Positions 1 through 8,013 of a DNA stretch of 64,000 nt are shown one piece after another (positions within the stretch are counted from its first letter, which is position 1; each line of letters opens with the position of its first letter). Origin of the DNA: Pseudomonas sp. PDM04. Lineage in GTDB: Bacteria > Pseudomonadota > Gammaproteobacteria > Pseudomonadales > Pseudomonadaceae. Under the pieces are notes generated by a model. The model was not told the origin of the DNA. It saw only the letters and a list, made by a program, of their open reading frames with translations, and searched no databases. The DNA is taken from contig NZ_JACVAI010000006.1 in the NCBI RefSeq assembly GCF_014851765.1, positions 474,774 through 538,773 of the forward strand. Direction: 5' to 3'. A program made the position numbers and the translations under genes.

Positions 1-881
1 GCTCCAAGGGGTTCTTTGTCGCCCTGTCCACCAATGGCACGCTGATCGACGAACAGAACATCGCGCACATCCGCGCCGCGCAATTCGATTATGTCGGGAT
101 CAGCATCGATGGCCTCGAGGCCACCCATGATGAATTCCGTCAACTCAAGGGCAGCTTTGCCAGCTCCATGCGTGGCATCCAGCTGTGTCGCGAACAGGGT
201 ATTCGCGTCGGCCTGCGCACCACCCTCACCCAGGAAAACCACGCGCAACTGCCGCATTTGCTTGAGCTGATGCGCGAATACGACGTGCAGAAGTTCTACC
301 TGTCGCACCTCAACTACAGCGGTCGCGGCAAACGCAGTCGCCAGCTCGACGCCCGGCAACAGATGAGCCGCGAAGCGATGACACTGATCTTCGAGCGGGC
401 CTGGGCGGACATCCTGCAGGGCCTGGACAGCGATTTCGTCAGCGGCAACAACGATGCCGACGCCATCCTGTTGCTGCACTGGGTGGACCAGCACCTGCCC
501 CAGCACACGGCGCGCCTGGAGCGCATGCTGCGCGACTGGGGCGGCAATGCCTCCGGCAGCGGTATCGCCAACATCGACAACACCGGCGAAGTTCACCCTG
601 ACACCTATTGGTGGCAGCACTCGGTGGGCAATGTGCGACGCACGCCCTTCCGCACCCTCTGGCTGGAACAGCCCGACGCCCTGTTGCAGCAACTGCGCGT
701 GCATCCGCGCGCCGTCGGTGGCCGCTGCGCCGAGTGCCGCTGGCTGGCCATCTGCAACGGCAACACCCGCACCCGCGCCTGGGCCGAAGGCGACCTCTGG
801 GGCCAGGACCCCGGTTGCCACCTCAGCGATGAAGAAATCGGCCGGCCGCCGGTCACGACCATCGCTTGCGTCACCCACTGA
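1..881 (+). CDS. nirJ: NirJ, haem d1 biosynthesis radical SAM protein (5' end outside window)
   Basis: NirJ is a radical SAM enzyme that acts on the propionate side chains of a sirohaem-derived precursor of haem d1, the cofactor of cytochrome cd1 nitrite reductase. The reading frame is open from base 3, so the N-terminal radical SAM cluster motif lies outside the window. What is visible is the rest of the TIM barrel (STNGTLID, YVGISIDGLE) and a C-terminal cysteine group (CAECRWLAICNG, then a later Cys) of the SPASM-like kind. It is followed by nirE and nirN in the same direction, the order known from Pseudomonas nir operons. The identification rests on family resemblance plus this context. 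Confidence 0.9.
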   Translation, partial: SKGFFVALSTNGTLIDEQNIAHIRAAQFDYVGISIDGLEATHDEFRQLKGSFASSMRGIQLCREQGIRVGLRTTLTQENHAQLPHLLELMREYDVQKFYLSHLNYSGRGKRSRQLDARQQMSREAMTLIFERAWADILQGLDSDFVSGNNDADAILLLHWVDQHLPQHTARLERMLRDWGGNASGSGIANIDNTGEVHPDTYWWQHSVGNVRRTPFRTLWLEQPDALLQQLRVHPRAVGGRCAECRWLAICNGNTRTRAWAEGDLWGQDPGCHLSDEEIGRPPVTTIACVTH

Positions 882-950
882 ATTGCCCGTTCGGCCAACC
901 ATCTGAATAGGTTGGGGCCGATCAACCTGATGAAGCACCAAGGACGTCCC

Positions 951-1790
951 ATGCCTTTATCGATTGCTCTACCGGCCACACTCGAGTCCCTGTTCAGACC
1001 GGGCGAAGTCGCCCTGGTCGGCGCCGGCCCCGGCGATCCACGGCTGTTGACCCTGCGCGCCTGGAGCCTGTTGATGCAGGCCGATGCGGTGGTCTATGAC
1101 CGTCTGATCAGTCCCGAACTGCTGACCCTGATCCCCCTCACCTGCGCTCGGCACTATGTCGGCAAGGCCAGTGGCTGCCACAGCCTGCCCCAGGATCAGA
1201 TCAATCAGTTGCTGGTCGACCTCGCCGATCAGGGCCAGCGGGTGGTCCGCCTCAAGGGGGGCGACCCGTTCATTTTCGGCCGTGGTGCCGAGGAACTGGA
1301 GTACCTGCTGGCGCGCAACGTCGATTGCCAGGTGGTCCCCGGGATTACCGCAGCCTCCGGTTGCAGCGCCTACGCCGGCATCCCGCTGACGCATCGGGAG
1401 CTGGTCAACTCCTGTCGCTTCATCACCGGTCACCTGCATAACGACGGCGAGTTGAAGTTGCCCTGGCACGACCTGGCCGATGGCAGCCAAACCCTGGTGT
1501 TCTACATGGGGCTGTCCAACCTGGGAATTATCGCCCGCAAGCTGATCGAGGCCGGGCTGTCGGCCGACACACCGGCGGCCCTGATCAGCAACGGCTCGCG
1601 CCCCGATCAGCAGGTGATCCGTGGTCCGCTGCATCAACTGCCGACCCTGGCGCTGACGTGCCCACCAGGGATTGCGACGCTGACGGTGATTGGCCAGGTG
1701 GTCGACCTGTTCGCCGCGCAACCCATGGAACACCCGGCACGCTTCTATCCGGTCCAGGCGCTGCAGCGCCGCAACAAGGTGGCGCTATGA
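951..1790 (+). CDS. nirE: NirE, uroporphyrinogen-III C-methyltransferase
   Basis: NirE is a SAM-dependent methyltransferase that converts uroporphyrinogen III to precorrin-2, the first committed step toward haem d1. The 279-residue protein has the GAGPGDP motif (about residues 24-30), the VYDRLI segment, the VRLKGGDPFIFGRG signature and a VPGITAASG stretch. All are standard for SUMT/CobA-family enzymes. I chose the ATG at 951 because AAGGA lies 7-8 bases upstream; an in-frame start at 912 has no such site. The stop overlaps the start of nirN (ATGA), so the two are translationally coupled. Placement between nirJ and nirN marks it as the nir copy and not a sirohaem gene. Confidence 0.93.
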   Translation: MPLSIALPATLESLFRPGEVALVGAGPGDPRLLTLRAWSLLMQADAVVYDRLISPELLTLIPLTCARHYVGKASGCHSLPQDQINQLLVDLADQGQRVVRLKGGDPFIFGRGAEELEYLLARNVDCQVVPGITAASGCSAYAGIPLTHRELVNSCRFITGHLHNDGELKLPWHDLADGSQTLVFYMGLSNLGIIARKLIEAGLSADTPAALISNGSRPDQQVIRGPLHQLPTLALTCPPGIATLTVIGQVVDLFAAQPMEHPARFYPVQALQRRNKVAL

Positions 1791-3286
1791 AGCGCGGCCT
1801 GCTTGTCCCGCTGCTCTGCCTCGGCGTCGCCCAAGCGAGTGCGGCGACCACCCCCGCCGCGCTGGCAGAGGCCGCGAGGGACTATCGACAACATTGCCAG
1901 AGTTGCCACGGCGCCAACCGATTCGGCGCGACCGGGCCGGCGTTGCTGCCGGAGAGCCTGAGCCGGATCAAGCCCGACGAGATCCGCAACGTGATCGCCA
2001 ACGGACGTCCCGCCAGCCAGATGGTCGGCTACGCCAACGTGTTCGACCCGGCCCGAATCGAGGCCCTGGCGGATTACCTGCAACAACCGCCCGCCACCCC
2101 GCCGGTCTGGACCGACGATGACATTCGCCGCAGTCACAGCGTGGTTGCCGATCTCGGAAAACTGCCCGCCACACCCCAGCATGGCGCCGACCCGCTGAAC
2201 CTGTTTGTGGTGGTGGAAGCCGGCGATCACCACATCAACATCCTCGACGGCGACCGCTTCACCGTCCTGGCGCGGTTCGCCTCGCGCTTTGCCGTGCATG
2301 GCGGGCCGAAGTTTTCGCCGGACGGACGCTTCGTCTATGTGGCTTCGCGCGATGGCTGGGTGAGCCTGTACGACCTGAATAACCTGAAACTGGTCGCCGA
2401 GGTCCGCGCCGGCCTCAACACCCGTAACCTGGCGGTGAGCAAGGACGGACGCTGGGTGCTGGTGGGCAACTACCTGCCGGGCAGCCTGGTGGTGCTCGAT
2501 GCCCGCGACCTGTCGCTGGTAAAAACCATTGCCACGATCGGCCAGGACGGCACGGCTTCGCGAGTCAGCGCGGTCTACACCGCTCCGCCACGGGACAGTT
2601 TCATCGTCGCGCTCAAGGACGTGAAGGAAGTCTGGGAAATCTCCAGTGCCGGCACGCCGGATTTCCAGCCACGACGCATTCCCGCCGAGGACATGCTCGA
2701 CGATTTCTCCTTCTCACCCGACTACCAGCAATTGCTGGCCACCTCGCGCAAGGCCAAGGGTGGCCAGGTCATCGACCTCGACACCGGCAAGGTGGTCACC
2801 GACATCCCCCTGCCGGGCATGCCGCACCTGGGCTCCGGGACCTACTGGAAGCGCAACGGTGAATGGGTATTTGCCACACCGAACATCAGCAAGGGGCTGA
2901 TCTCGGTGATTGACTTCAAGACCTGGAAACTGATCAAGGAGATCCCGACCCTCGGACCGGGTTTCTTCATGCGCAGCCATGTCAACTCGCGGTACGCCTG
3001 GACCGACGTGTTCTTCGGGCCAGACAACGATGCCATCCACCTGATCGACAAGCAGACCCTGGAAATCGCCCATACCCTGCGACCGATGCCGGGCAAGACC
3101 GCCGCGCACGTCGAGTTCACCCGCGACGGCCGCCACCTGCTGCTGAGCATCTGGGCCACCGACGGCGCACTGATCGTCTACGACAGCAACACCCTCGAGG
3201 AGATCAAGCGCATCCCGATGAACAAACCGTCGGGCAAGTACAACGTCGGCAACAAGATCGAGTTTGCCGAAGGCACTTCGCACTAG
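1787..3286 (+). CDS. nirN: NirN, periplasmic c-type cytochrome / dihydro-haem d1 dehydrogenase
   Basis: NirN is a homologue of cytochrome cd1 nitrite reductase. In P. aeruginosa it carries out the last oxidation that gives haem d1. The 499-residue protein starts with a Sec signal (MKRGLLVPLLCLGVAQASA). It has one haem c site, CQSCH, at residues 37-41, in a cytochrome c domain of about 90 residues. The rest is an eight-bladed beta-propeller resembling the d1 domain (for example SPDGRFVYVASRDGW). The start overlaps the stop of nirE by four bases. It is the last gene of the nir operon here; a REP pair follows. The neighbouring gene on the other strand is unrelated. Confidence 0.92.
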   Translation: MKRGLLVPLLCLGVAQASAATTPAALAEAARDYRQHCQSCHGANRFGATGPALLPESLSRIKPDEIRNVIANGRPASQMVGYANVFDPARIEALADYLQQPPATPPVWTDDDIRRSHSVVADLGKLPATPQHGADPLNLFVVVEAGDHHINILDGDRFTVLARFASRFAVHGGPKFSPDGRFVYVASRDGWVSLYDLNNLKLVAEVRAGLNTRNLAVSKDGRWVLVGNYLPGSLVVLDARDLSLVKTIATIGQDGTASRVSAVYTAPPRDSFIVALKDVKEVWEISSAGTPDFQPRRIPAEDMLDDFSFSPDYQQLLATSRKAKGGQVIDLDTGKVVTDIPLPGMPHLGSGTYWKRNGEWVFATPNISKGLISVIDFKTWKLIKEIPTLGPGFFMRSHVNSRYAWTDVFFGPDNDAIHLIDKQTLEIAHTLRPMPGKTAAHVEFTRDGRHLLLSIWATDGALIVYDSNTLEEIKRIPMNKPSGKYNVGNKIEFAEGTSH

Positions 3287-3303
3287 AGATTTCCACCTCG
3301 GCC

Positions 3304-3397
3304 CCTGTGGGAGCGGGCTTGCTCGCGAAGAGGCCAACCCATTCAACATCGATGTTGACTGACCGGACGCTTTCGCGAGCAGGCCCGCTCCCACAGG
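3304..3397. repeat. REP pair (BIME-like) downstream of nirN
   Basis: Two copies of the Pseudomonas REP core face each other: CTGTGGGAGCGGGCTTGCTC on the left and its near-complement ending in CCGCTCCCACAG on the right. The spacer holds a perfect 16-base palindrome (TCAACATCGATGTTGA, 3343-3358). It lies between the convergent nirN and SDR genes, a usual place for REP elements. It may act in transcript ends or chromosome packing; the sequence alone does not say which. Confidence 0.9.
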
Positions 3398-3418
3398 TAC
3401 ACAGGCGACTTCGTGCGC

Positions 3419-4162
3419 TTACGCCAGGGTGTACCCATGATCGACCCGCCAATCCTGGCCGTACACGCCGCGCGCGCCCTGGGACAGTTGGAAGACGATC
3501 ACGTTGGCCACCGCGCCGGCGTCGAGGAAATGGCCGGGCAGCAGGCGTTTGCCGAGGCTGTCGGCAACGTCGTCGAGTTCGCCGTCGCTCAGGCCCAGGT
3601 TGTCCCACATCGAGGTGGCGGTGGGGCCCGGTGACACCAGGTTGATGCGCACGTCGACGCGCGCAAATTCCACCGCCAGCGTCCGCGCCTGAGCCGCCAA
3701 TGCGGCCTTGCTGGCGATGCAGGCGGCGAGGCCGGGAAAGCTCGAGCCGGTGAGGAAACTGCCGACAAACACCACCGACGCCGGACTCGCCAGCTCACCG
3801 CGCAACGCCGCCAGGGTGTTCAACGCCCCGGCACCGTTGACCGCCCATTGGCGCTGGAAGGCCGACAAATCGAGGCTATCGGCCATTTCGGCAATCCCCG
3901 CGTTGGGCACCAGGTAATCCACCGGCCCCAATGCCGCCGCGCGTTGCGCCAGCGCTTGCAGGTCCTGCTCGCAGGTGACGTCGCCGGCCAACCATTGCAA
4001 CCGCTCGCCATAGATCTGCTGCAAGGTCGGCAAATCACCCGCCGTTCGCGACATTGCCAACACCTTCACCCCACGGGGCAACAGCGCCGCGCACAAGGCC
4101 AGGCCAATCCCGGAACTGGCGCCGGTGATCACCGCCAAACGATCCTGAAACTCGGTTTTCAT
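3419..4162 (-). CDS. SDR-family oxidoreductase with Cys in place of the catalytic Tyr
   Basis: This is a 247-residue classical short-chain dehydrogenase fold. The cofactor-binding motif TGASSGIG is at residues 13-20 and NAG is in the usual place. The active-site motif normally read as YxxxK is CIASK here, so residue 148 is Cys (codon TGC) and Lys152 is kept. Loss of the proton-donating Tyr suggests low or altered dehydrogenase activity. I chose the ATG at 4162 because AGGAG lies about 6 bases upstream; another ATG directly precedes it. The gene stands alone between two REP pairs, next to but not co-directional with nir, and I infer no role in denitrification. Its substrate is unknown. Confidence 0.8.
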   Translation of the reverse strand: MKTEFQDRLAVITGASSGIGLALCAALLPRGVKVLAMSRTAGDLPTLQQIYGERLQWLAGDVTCEQDLQALAQRAAALGPVDYLVPNAGIAEMADSLDLSAFQRQWAVNGAGALNTLAALRGELASPASVVFVGSFLTGSSFPGLAACIASKAALAAQARTLAVEFARVDVRINLVSPGPTATSMWDNLGLSDGELDDVADSLGKRLLPGHFLDAGAVANVIVFQLSQGARGVYGQDWRVDHGYTLA

Positions 4163-4284
4163 CATGTTCTCCTGGGCATCGTCGATGCCGGGCACTCGCC
4201 ACATTGCGGGAGGCTATCTTTGAACAGGCGTGGAAATACCGACTTGACGGCGATCAGATTTTCACAATGGGGCGGTATGTGGAG

Positions 4285-4376
4285 CCTGTGGGAGCGAGCC
4301 CGCTCGCGACAGCGGCGGCACATTCGACAGGAGTGTCGTCTGCCCTGCCGTCATCGCGAGCAGGCTCGCTCCCACC
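4285..4376. repeat. REP pair between SDR gene and nosL
   Basis: Inverted REP cores: CTGTGGGAGCGAGCCCGCTC on the left and GCGAGCAGGCTCGCTCCCAC on the right, about 90 bases in all. It lies just past the end of nosL, so it probably sits in the 3' untranslated region of the nos transcript. Confidence 0.88.
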
Positions 4377-4390
4377 ATGGCGTGGTGCGA

Positions 4391-4915
4391 TCAATGGGTG
4401 GAATGCGACATCGCCGGCTGCTGCAACACCGACTGGTCGATTTCGCTGAAACGCAGCACCCTACCGCCCTGCTCCTCGGCCAGTTTGTCGGCCATGTGCT
4501 TGCTGGAGAACGACGCCAACACCACGCCCATCGCGCCCTTGAGTCGGGTGCCCACCACGTAGAAGGCATCCCGGGCATCAATCAGATGGGCATCATCGGG
4601 CTTGTCCCACGGGCTGCGCCCCATGTCGTGCACATACAGCCTGGCATCGCCATGCTGGTTTTCCGGTTGCAGCCACCAGCCGATCATCTCCGCCGTGGAG
4701 CAGAATTTCTTCACCCCGCTGCGCTCCACCACTTCGCCCTTGGGTCCGGGAAAACCTTCGATGATCATGCCGCAGACGTGGCATTCATCGCTGGGGTGAA
4801 ACGCCGTGGGCTTATCGCTATAGCGGGCTTGCACGGGTTTGTCACAGGCCGTCAGCATCAGGCAGGCCATCAAGCCAGCCACTGCGCCCAGCGCCTTCAG
4901 GGTAAACGTACTCAT
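4391..4915 (-). CDS. nosL: NosL, copper-binding outer-face lipoprotein
   Basis: NosL delivers copper to the NosDFY complex for assembly of the nitrous oxide reductase copper site. The 174-residue protein has a lipoprotein signal with the lipobox LTAC (Cys24). A CHVCGM motif follows at residues 45-50, typical of the copper-binding part of the family. I chose the ATG at 4915, which has GGAG nine bases upstream; a TTG at 4921 is too close to that site. It is the last gene of the nosRZDFYL run, 34 bases after nosY. The His/Met-rich C-terminal end (MSHSTH) could also bind metal. Confidence 0.92.
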   Translation of the reverse strand: MSTFTLKALGAVAGLMACLMLTACDKPVQARYSDKPTAFHPSDECHVCGMIIEGFPGPKGEVVERSGVKKFCSTAEMIGWWLQPENQHGDARLYVHDMGRSPWDKPDDAHLIDARDAFYVVGTRLKGAMGVVLASFSSKHMADKLAEEQGGRVLRFSEIDQSVLQQPAMSHSTH

Positions 4916-4949
4916 CGTCAACTGCTCCAGACATTTTCAAGACAGGAAT

Positions 4950-5780
4950 TCAGCTCGCCCGGCGACGGAACACCAGCCAGGCCGAGCCCAACGGCGCCGC
5001 GACCCACAGCAACAGGCACAGCCAGAGCATCGTGCCCGGCACGGGCAGGTCGCTGCCCAGGCTCAGCACGCCGGCAGTACTGGCGCCGCCGTCGAAACCG
5101 GAGAGGTTGATCAGGCGATAGATGTCCGCCGGGTTGAGCAGCAGCAACCACGGCAGCACCCGGGGATTGAACTGCCCTTCGCTGAGCACCAGCAGCGCCA
5201 GCAGCACCAGGTCGAACACCAGCACAAAGAAGAACCACACCCCCAGGGCCAGGCCGGCGGCCGTCGATTTTTCCGCGGAGATGCTGCTCAACACGTATGC
5301 CAGGCCCAGGAAGCCCCAGCCCAGCAGCGTCGACGACAGCATGAAGCGGGCAAAGGCCCAGACCAGCAGGCTGAGTTCGACGTCGTCCACCAGCACCGCA
5401 ATCGCCAGCATCGCGCAGCCGAAACCGATCAGCGTCGCCAGCGCGAGGATGCCGCCGTGACCGATGAACTTGCCGAGTAGGATGTGCCCGCGCCCCAACG
5501 GATAGGTGAGCAACAGCAACAGGGTGCCGCTCTCGTCCTCGCCGACGATGGCGTCATAGGCCAGCAACAAGGCAATCAGCGGCATCAGGAAGGTTGCCAG
5601 GCTGGCCAGGCTGGCGATGGTCGCGGGCACCGAGGTAAAGCCCAATTGCCCGGACGCCGCTGCGCCCAGCCAGGCGATACCGGTGGCCAGGATCGCGAAC
5701 AACAGGCTGATCGCCAACAACCAGCGATTGCGCAGGCCGTCACTGAACTCCTTGCGGGCCATGTTCCAGATCGGGTTCAT
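4950..5780 (-). CDS. nosY: NosY, ABC transporter permease of the NosDFY complex
   Basis: NosY is the membrane subunit that works with the ATPase NosF and periplasmic NosD in maturing the copper centre of NosZ. The 276-residue protein has about six hydrophobic segments and a first cytoplasmic stretch MNPIWNMARKEFSDGLRNRW typical of ABC-2 permeases. Its start overlaps the end of nosF by four bases (ATGA). The C-terminus ends in a short basic tail, VFRRRAS. The family match and gene order leave little doubt. Confidence 0.92.
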   Translation of the reverse strand: MNPIWNMARKEFSDGLRNRWLLAISLLFAILATGIAWLGAAASGQLGFTSVPATIASLASLATFLMPLIALLLAYDAIVGEDESGTLLLLLTYPLGRGHILLGKFIGHGGILALATLIGFGCAMLAIAVLVDDVELSLLVWAFARFMLSSTLLGWGFLGLAYVLSSISAEKSTAAGLALGVWFFFVLVFDLVLLALLVLSEGQFNPRVLPWLLLLNPADIYRLINLSGFDGGASTAGVLSLGSDLPVPGTMLWLCLLLWVAAPLGSAWLVFRRRAS

Positions 5781-6700
5781 GCGGTCTCTCCATTGCCGTG
5801 TGCAGCGGCCTGGCCCATGTAGTAGCGGTACAGGTCTTCCAGCGACGGTGGGGCGATTTCCACGTCGCTGGGGTCATCTTCGTTGAGCAACTGGCGCAAC
5901 AGGTCCAGCTTGCTGCCATTGAGCGCCGCCACTTCCAGCCCCTCCACGCCCCAGCGCTGGGTGACGTGCCCGGCGCGGTTCCAGGAGGCCTGCAACGGCC
6001 CGGCACGCTTGAGTCCATTGGCACGCAGCAGCGTCGGCAATCCGGCGTCCTCGCGCAGTTTGCGCAGGCTGCCAAGCGCCAGCAGCCGGCCCTGGGTCAG
6101 GATCGCCGCACGGTTGATGTGCGCCTCGACCCCCGGCAAGACGTGTGAACAGATGATGATGCTGGTGCCCTGGCTGCGCAGCCGGTCGAGCAAGCGGTAG
6201 AGATCCTGGGTAGCGATCGGATCGAGGCCCACGGTCGGCTCGTCGAGCAACAGCAGGCGCGGTTCGCCGAGCAATGCCTGCGCCAGCCCGAGACGTTGGC
6301 GCATGCCCTTGGAGTAAGTCTTGACCCGTCGACGCGCCGCAGCCGCCAGGCCCACCTCCTCCAGCAACCGGTCCACCTGGGCATTCGAGGCGCCCTTGAG
6401 CCGGGCGAAATGGCGCAGGGTTTCCAGGCCACTCATCTGCGGGTAGAACGTCACGTTCTCCGGCAGGTAACCGAGCATTTGCCGTACGTGCGGATCGCTG
6501 GGCAAACGGTCGAACACCCGCACCTGGCCTGCGCTGGGCTGGAGCAGGCCCAGCACCAGTTTCATGCTGGTGGTCTTGCCCGCGCCGTTGTGGCCGAACA
6601 GGCCCAGCACTTCGCCCTCGCCCAGGCTCAGGTTCAGGTCATGCAATACGGTGGTCTGCCCATAGCGCTGGCTGACGCCTTGGATGTCGATGACATTCAT
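5777..6700 (-). CDS. nosF: NosF, ABC transporter ATP-binding protein
   Basis: NosF powers the NosDFY transporter required for NosZ copper-site assembly. The 307-residue protein shows Walker A GHNGAGKT (residues 36-43), signature YSKGMRQRLGLAQALLG and Walker B LLLLDEPTVGLDP, followed by a C-terminal regulatory region. The open frame runs further upstream, but the ATG at 6700 overlaps the nosD stop (ATGA) and begins the conserved MNVIDIQGVSQRYG. The coding order nosD-nosF-nosY with four-base overlaps implies tight translational coupling. Confidence 0.94.
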   Translation of the reverse strand: MNVIDIQGVSQRYGQTTVLHDLNLSLGEGEVLGLFGHNGAGKTTSMKLVLGLLQPSAGQVRVFDRLPSDPHVRQMLGYLPENVTFYPQMSGLETLRHFARLKGASNAQVDRLLEEVGLAAAARRRVKTYSKGMRQRLGLAQALLGEPRLLLLDEPTVGLDPIATQDLYRLLDRLRSQGTSIIICSHVLPGVEAHINRAAILTQGRLLALGSLRKLREDAGLPTLLRANGLKRAGPLQASWNRAGHVTQRWGVEGLEVAALNGSKLDLLRQLLNEDDPSDVEIAPPSLEDLYRYYMGQAAAHGNGETA

Positions 6701-7986
6701 CCGATGGGCTCCTTGGTCAGGTTTTCTGTGGTCGGTTTCATCAGCGGGTGGCTGTCCATGACGCCCGGCGACTTCATCACCGGGAACGCCCGTTGCACCC
6801 AGCGCAGCAATTCGATGCCCGGGCTGTTCATCAGCAGGCGCACCTGCGGGTACAGCCACAACAGGCGGTCGACGTTGTCATTGGGTTCGTAGGCGATATC
6901 GCCCAGGCCATCGTTGTTGCGGTCCCAGCCCAGGTAGTCGCTCCAGTAATTGCCACGGCCGTCGAGCGACCATTCCTGCAAGCGGGTCGCGACGTACTTG
7001 ACCTGACGCTGATTGCCGACGAATGCGTTGTCGGCAATGCGGTTGTCTTCGGAGCCGGCGGTGAGATGAATGCCCACGGCACTGCGCTCGAAGTGGTTGT
7101 GTTCGATGCTGTTGAACAGCGAGTTGTAGATGAACAGTGCCTTGCCTTCGGCACCGGCGATCATGGTGTCGCCGGTCGAGCCGTCGCGCACATCGGTGAC
7201 GAAGTTGTCGCGCAGGGTCGAATAGGTGATGTAGTTCATCAGGATCCCGTAATTCTGATCCTGCTCGGAGCGATTGCCGGTCACCGTGAGCTTGCGGCTT
7301 TGCATCAGGGCGTAGCCGGTGCGGGTGCGGCGGGTGATGTTGTCGAGCACCTGGTTGTCGTTGGCGAACATGTAATGCACGCCGTAACGCAGGTCTTCCA
7401 GGGTATTGCCTTGCAGCAGGTTGCCATTGGAGGTGTCGATGTAGATGCCGTCACGGGCGTCGCGCACGTGGTTGCCAATGACCCGGGCACCCCGCACGGC
7501 ATACAGGTGAATGCCGTTGCCGCGGTCCTGGGAACGCATCTGGGGGTCACCCTGGATGCGGTTGTCGATCAGGCTCACGTCCCGGGTGCTGTCGACCCAG
7601 ATGCCAAAGCCCTGGCCTTGCATGCGATTGCCCCTGATCACTGCGCCACGGGCCTTGGGTTGCAGGAACACGGCCGAGTTCATGGCCGTGAGATCGTGCC
7701 CCCAATCGAGAAAGGTGCAGCCTTCGATACTGACATCGGGGGCGCTGACGATGACCCCGTTGCCCTGCCCCAGCGCCTGGAACACGGCGCCGGGTGCACA
7801 GACAATGTGCATCGGCCGGTCGACGCTGAACGAGCCTCGGTACTCGCCCGCCGGCAGGTGCCAGCGTTGTTCAGCGTCCACCTGCAACGGCAGGTCAGTG
7901 ATGGGTTGCACCGCCAGCGCGCTGCCGGACATCGACAGCAGCGCGAACGCGATCACCTTGATCGGACAGCCCTTGATTGCGGTCAT
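6697..7986 (-). CDS. nosD: NosD, periplasmic copper-processing protein
   Basis: NosD is a right-handed beta-helix protein needed for copper loading of nitrous oxide reductase. The 429-residue protein begins with a Sec signal (MTAIKGCPIKVIAFALLSMSGSALA). It continues with many short repeats of the parallel beta-helix type (GNRMQG, DNRIQG, GNHVRD, GNTLED, DNQVLD). I chose the ATG at 7986 because CAGGAG lies seven bases upstream; an in-frame start at 8010 has no such site. It follows nosZ after 27 bases and overlaps nosF. Confidence 0.94.
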   Translation of the reverse strand: MTAIKGCPIKVIAFALLSMSGSALAVQPITDLPLQVDAEQRWHLPAGEYRGSFSVDRPMHIVCAPGAVFQALGQGNGVIVSAPDVSIEGCTFLDWGHDLTAMNSAVFLQPKARGAVIRGNRMQGQGFGIWVDSTRDVSLIDNRIQGDPQMRSQDRGNGIHLYAVRGARVIGNHVRDARDGIYIDTSNGNLLQGNTLEDLRYGVHYMFANDNQVLDNITRRTRTGYALMQSRKLTVTGNRSEQDQNYGILMNYITYSTLRDNFVTDVRDGSTGDTMIAGAEGKALFIYNSLFNSIEHNHFERSAVGIHLTAGSEDNRIADNAFVGNQRQVKYVATRLQEWSLDGRGNYWSDYLGWDRNNDGLGDIAYEPNDNVDRLLWLYPQVRLLMNSPGIELLRWVQRAFPVMKSPGVMDSHPLMKPTTENLTKEPIG

Positions 7987-8013
7987 CGCTGCGCTCCTGT
8001 CGATGGCCAACCG

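Noticed and set aside
912..950. Longer start for nirE
   Set aside because: No ribosome site; the ATG at 951 has AAGGA at good spacing and begins a NirE-like N-terminus.
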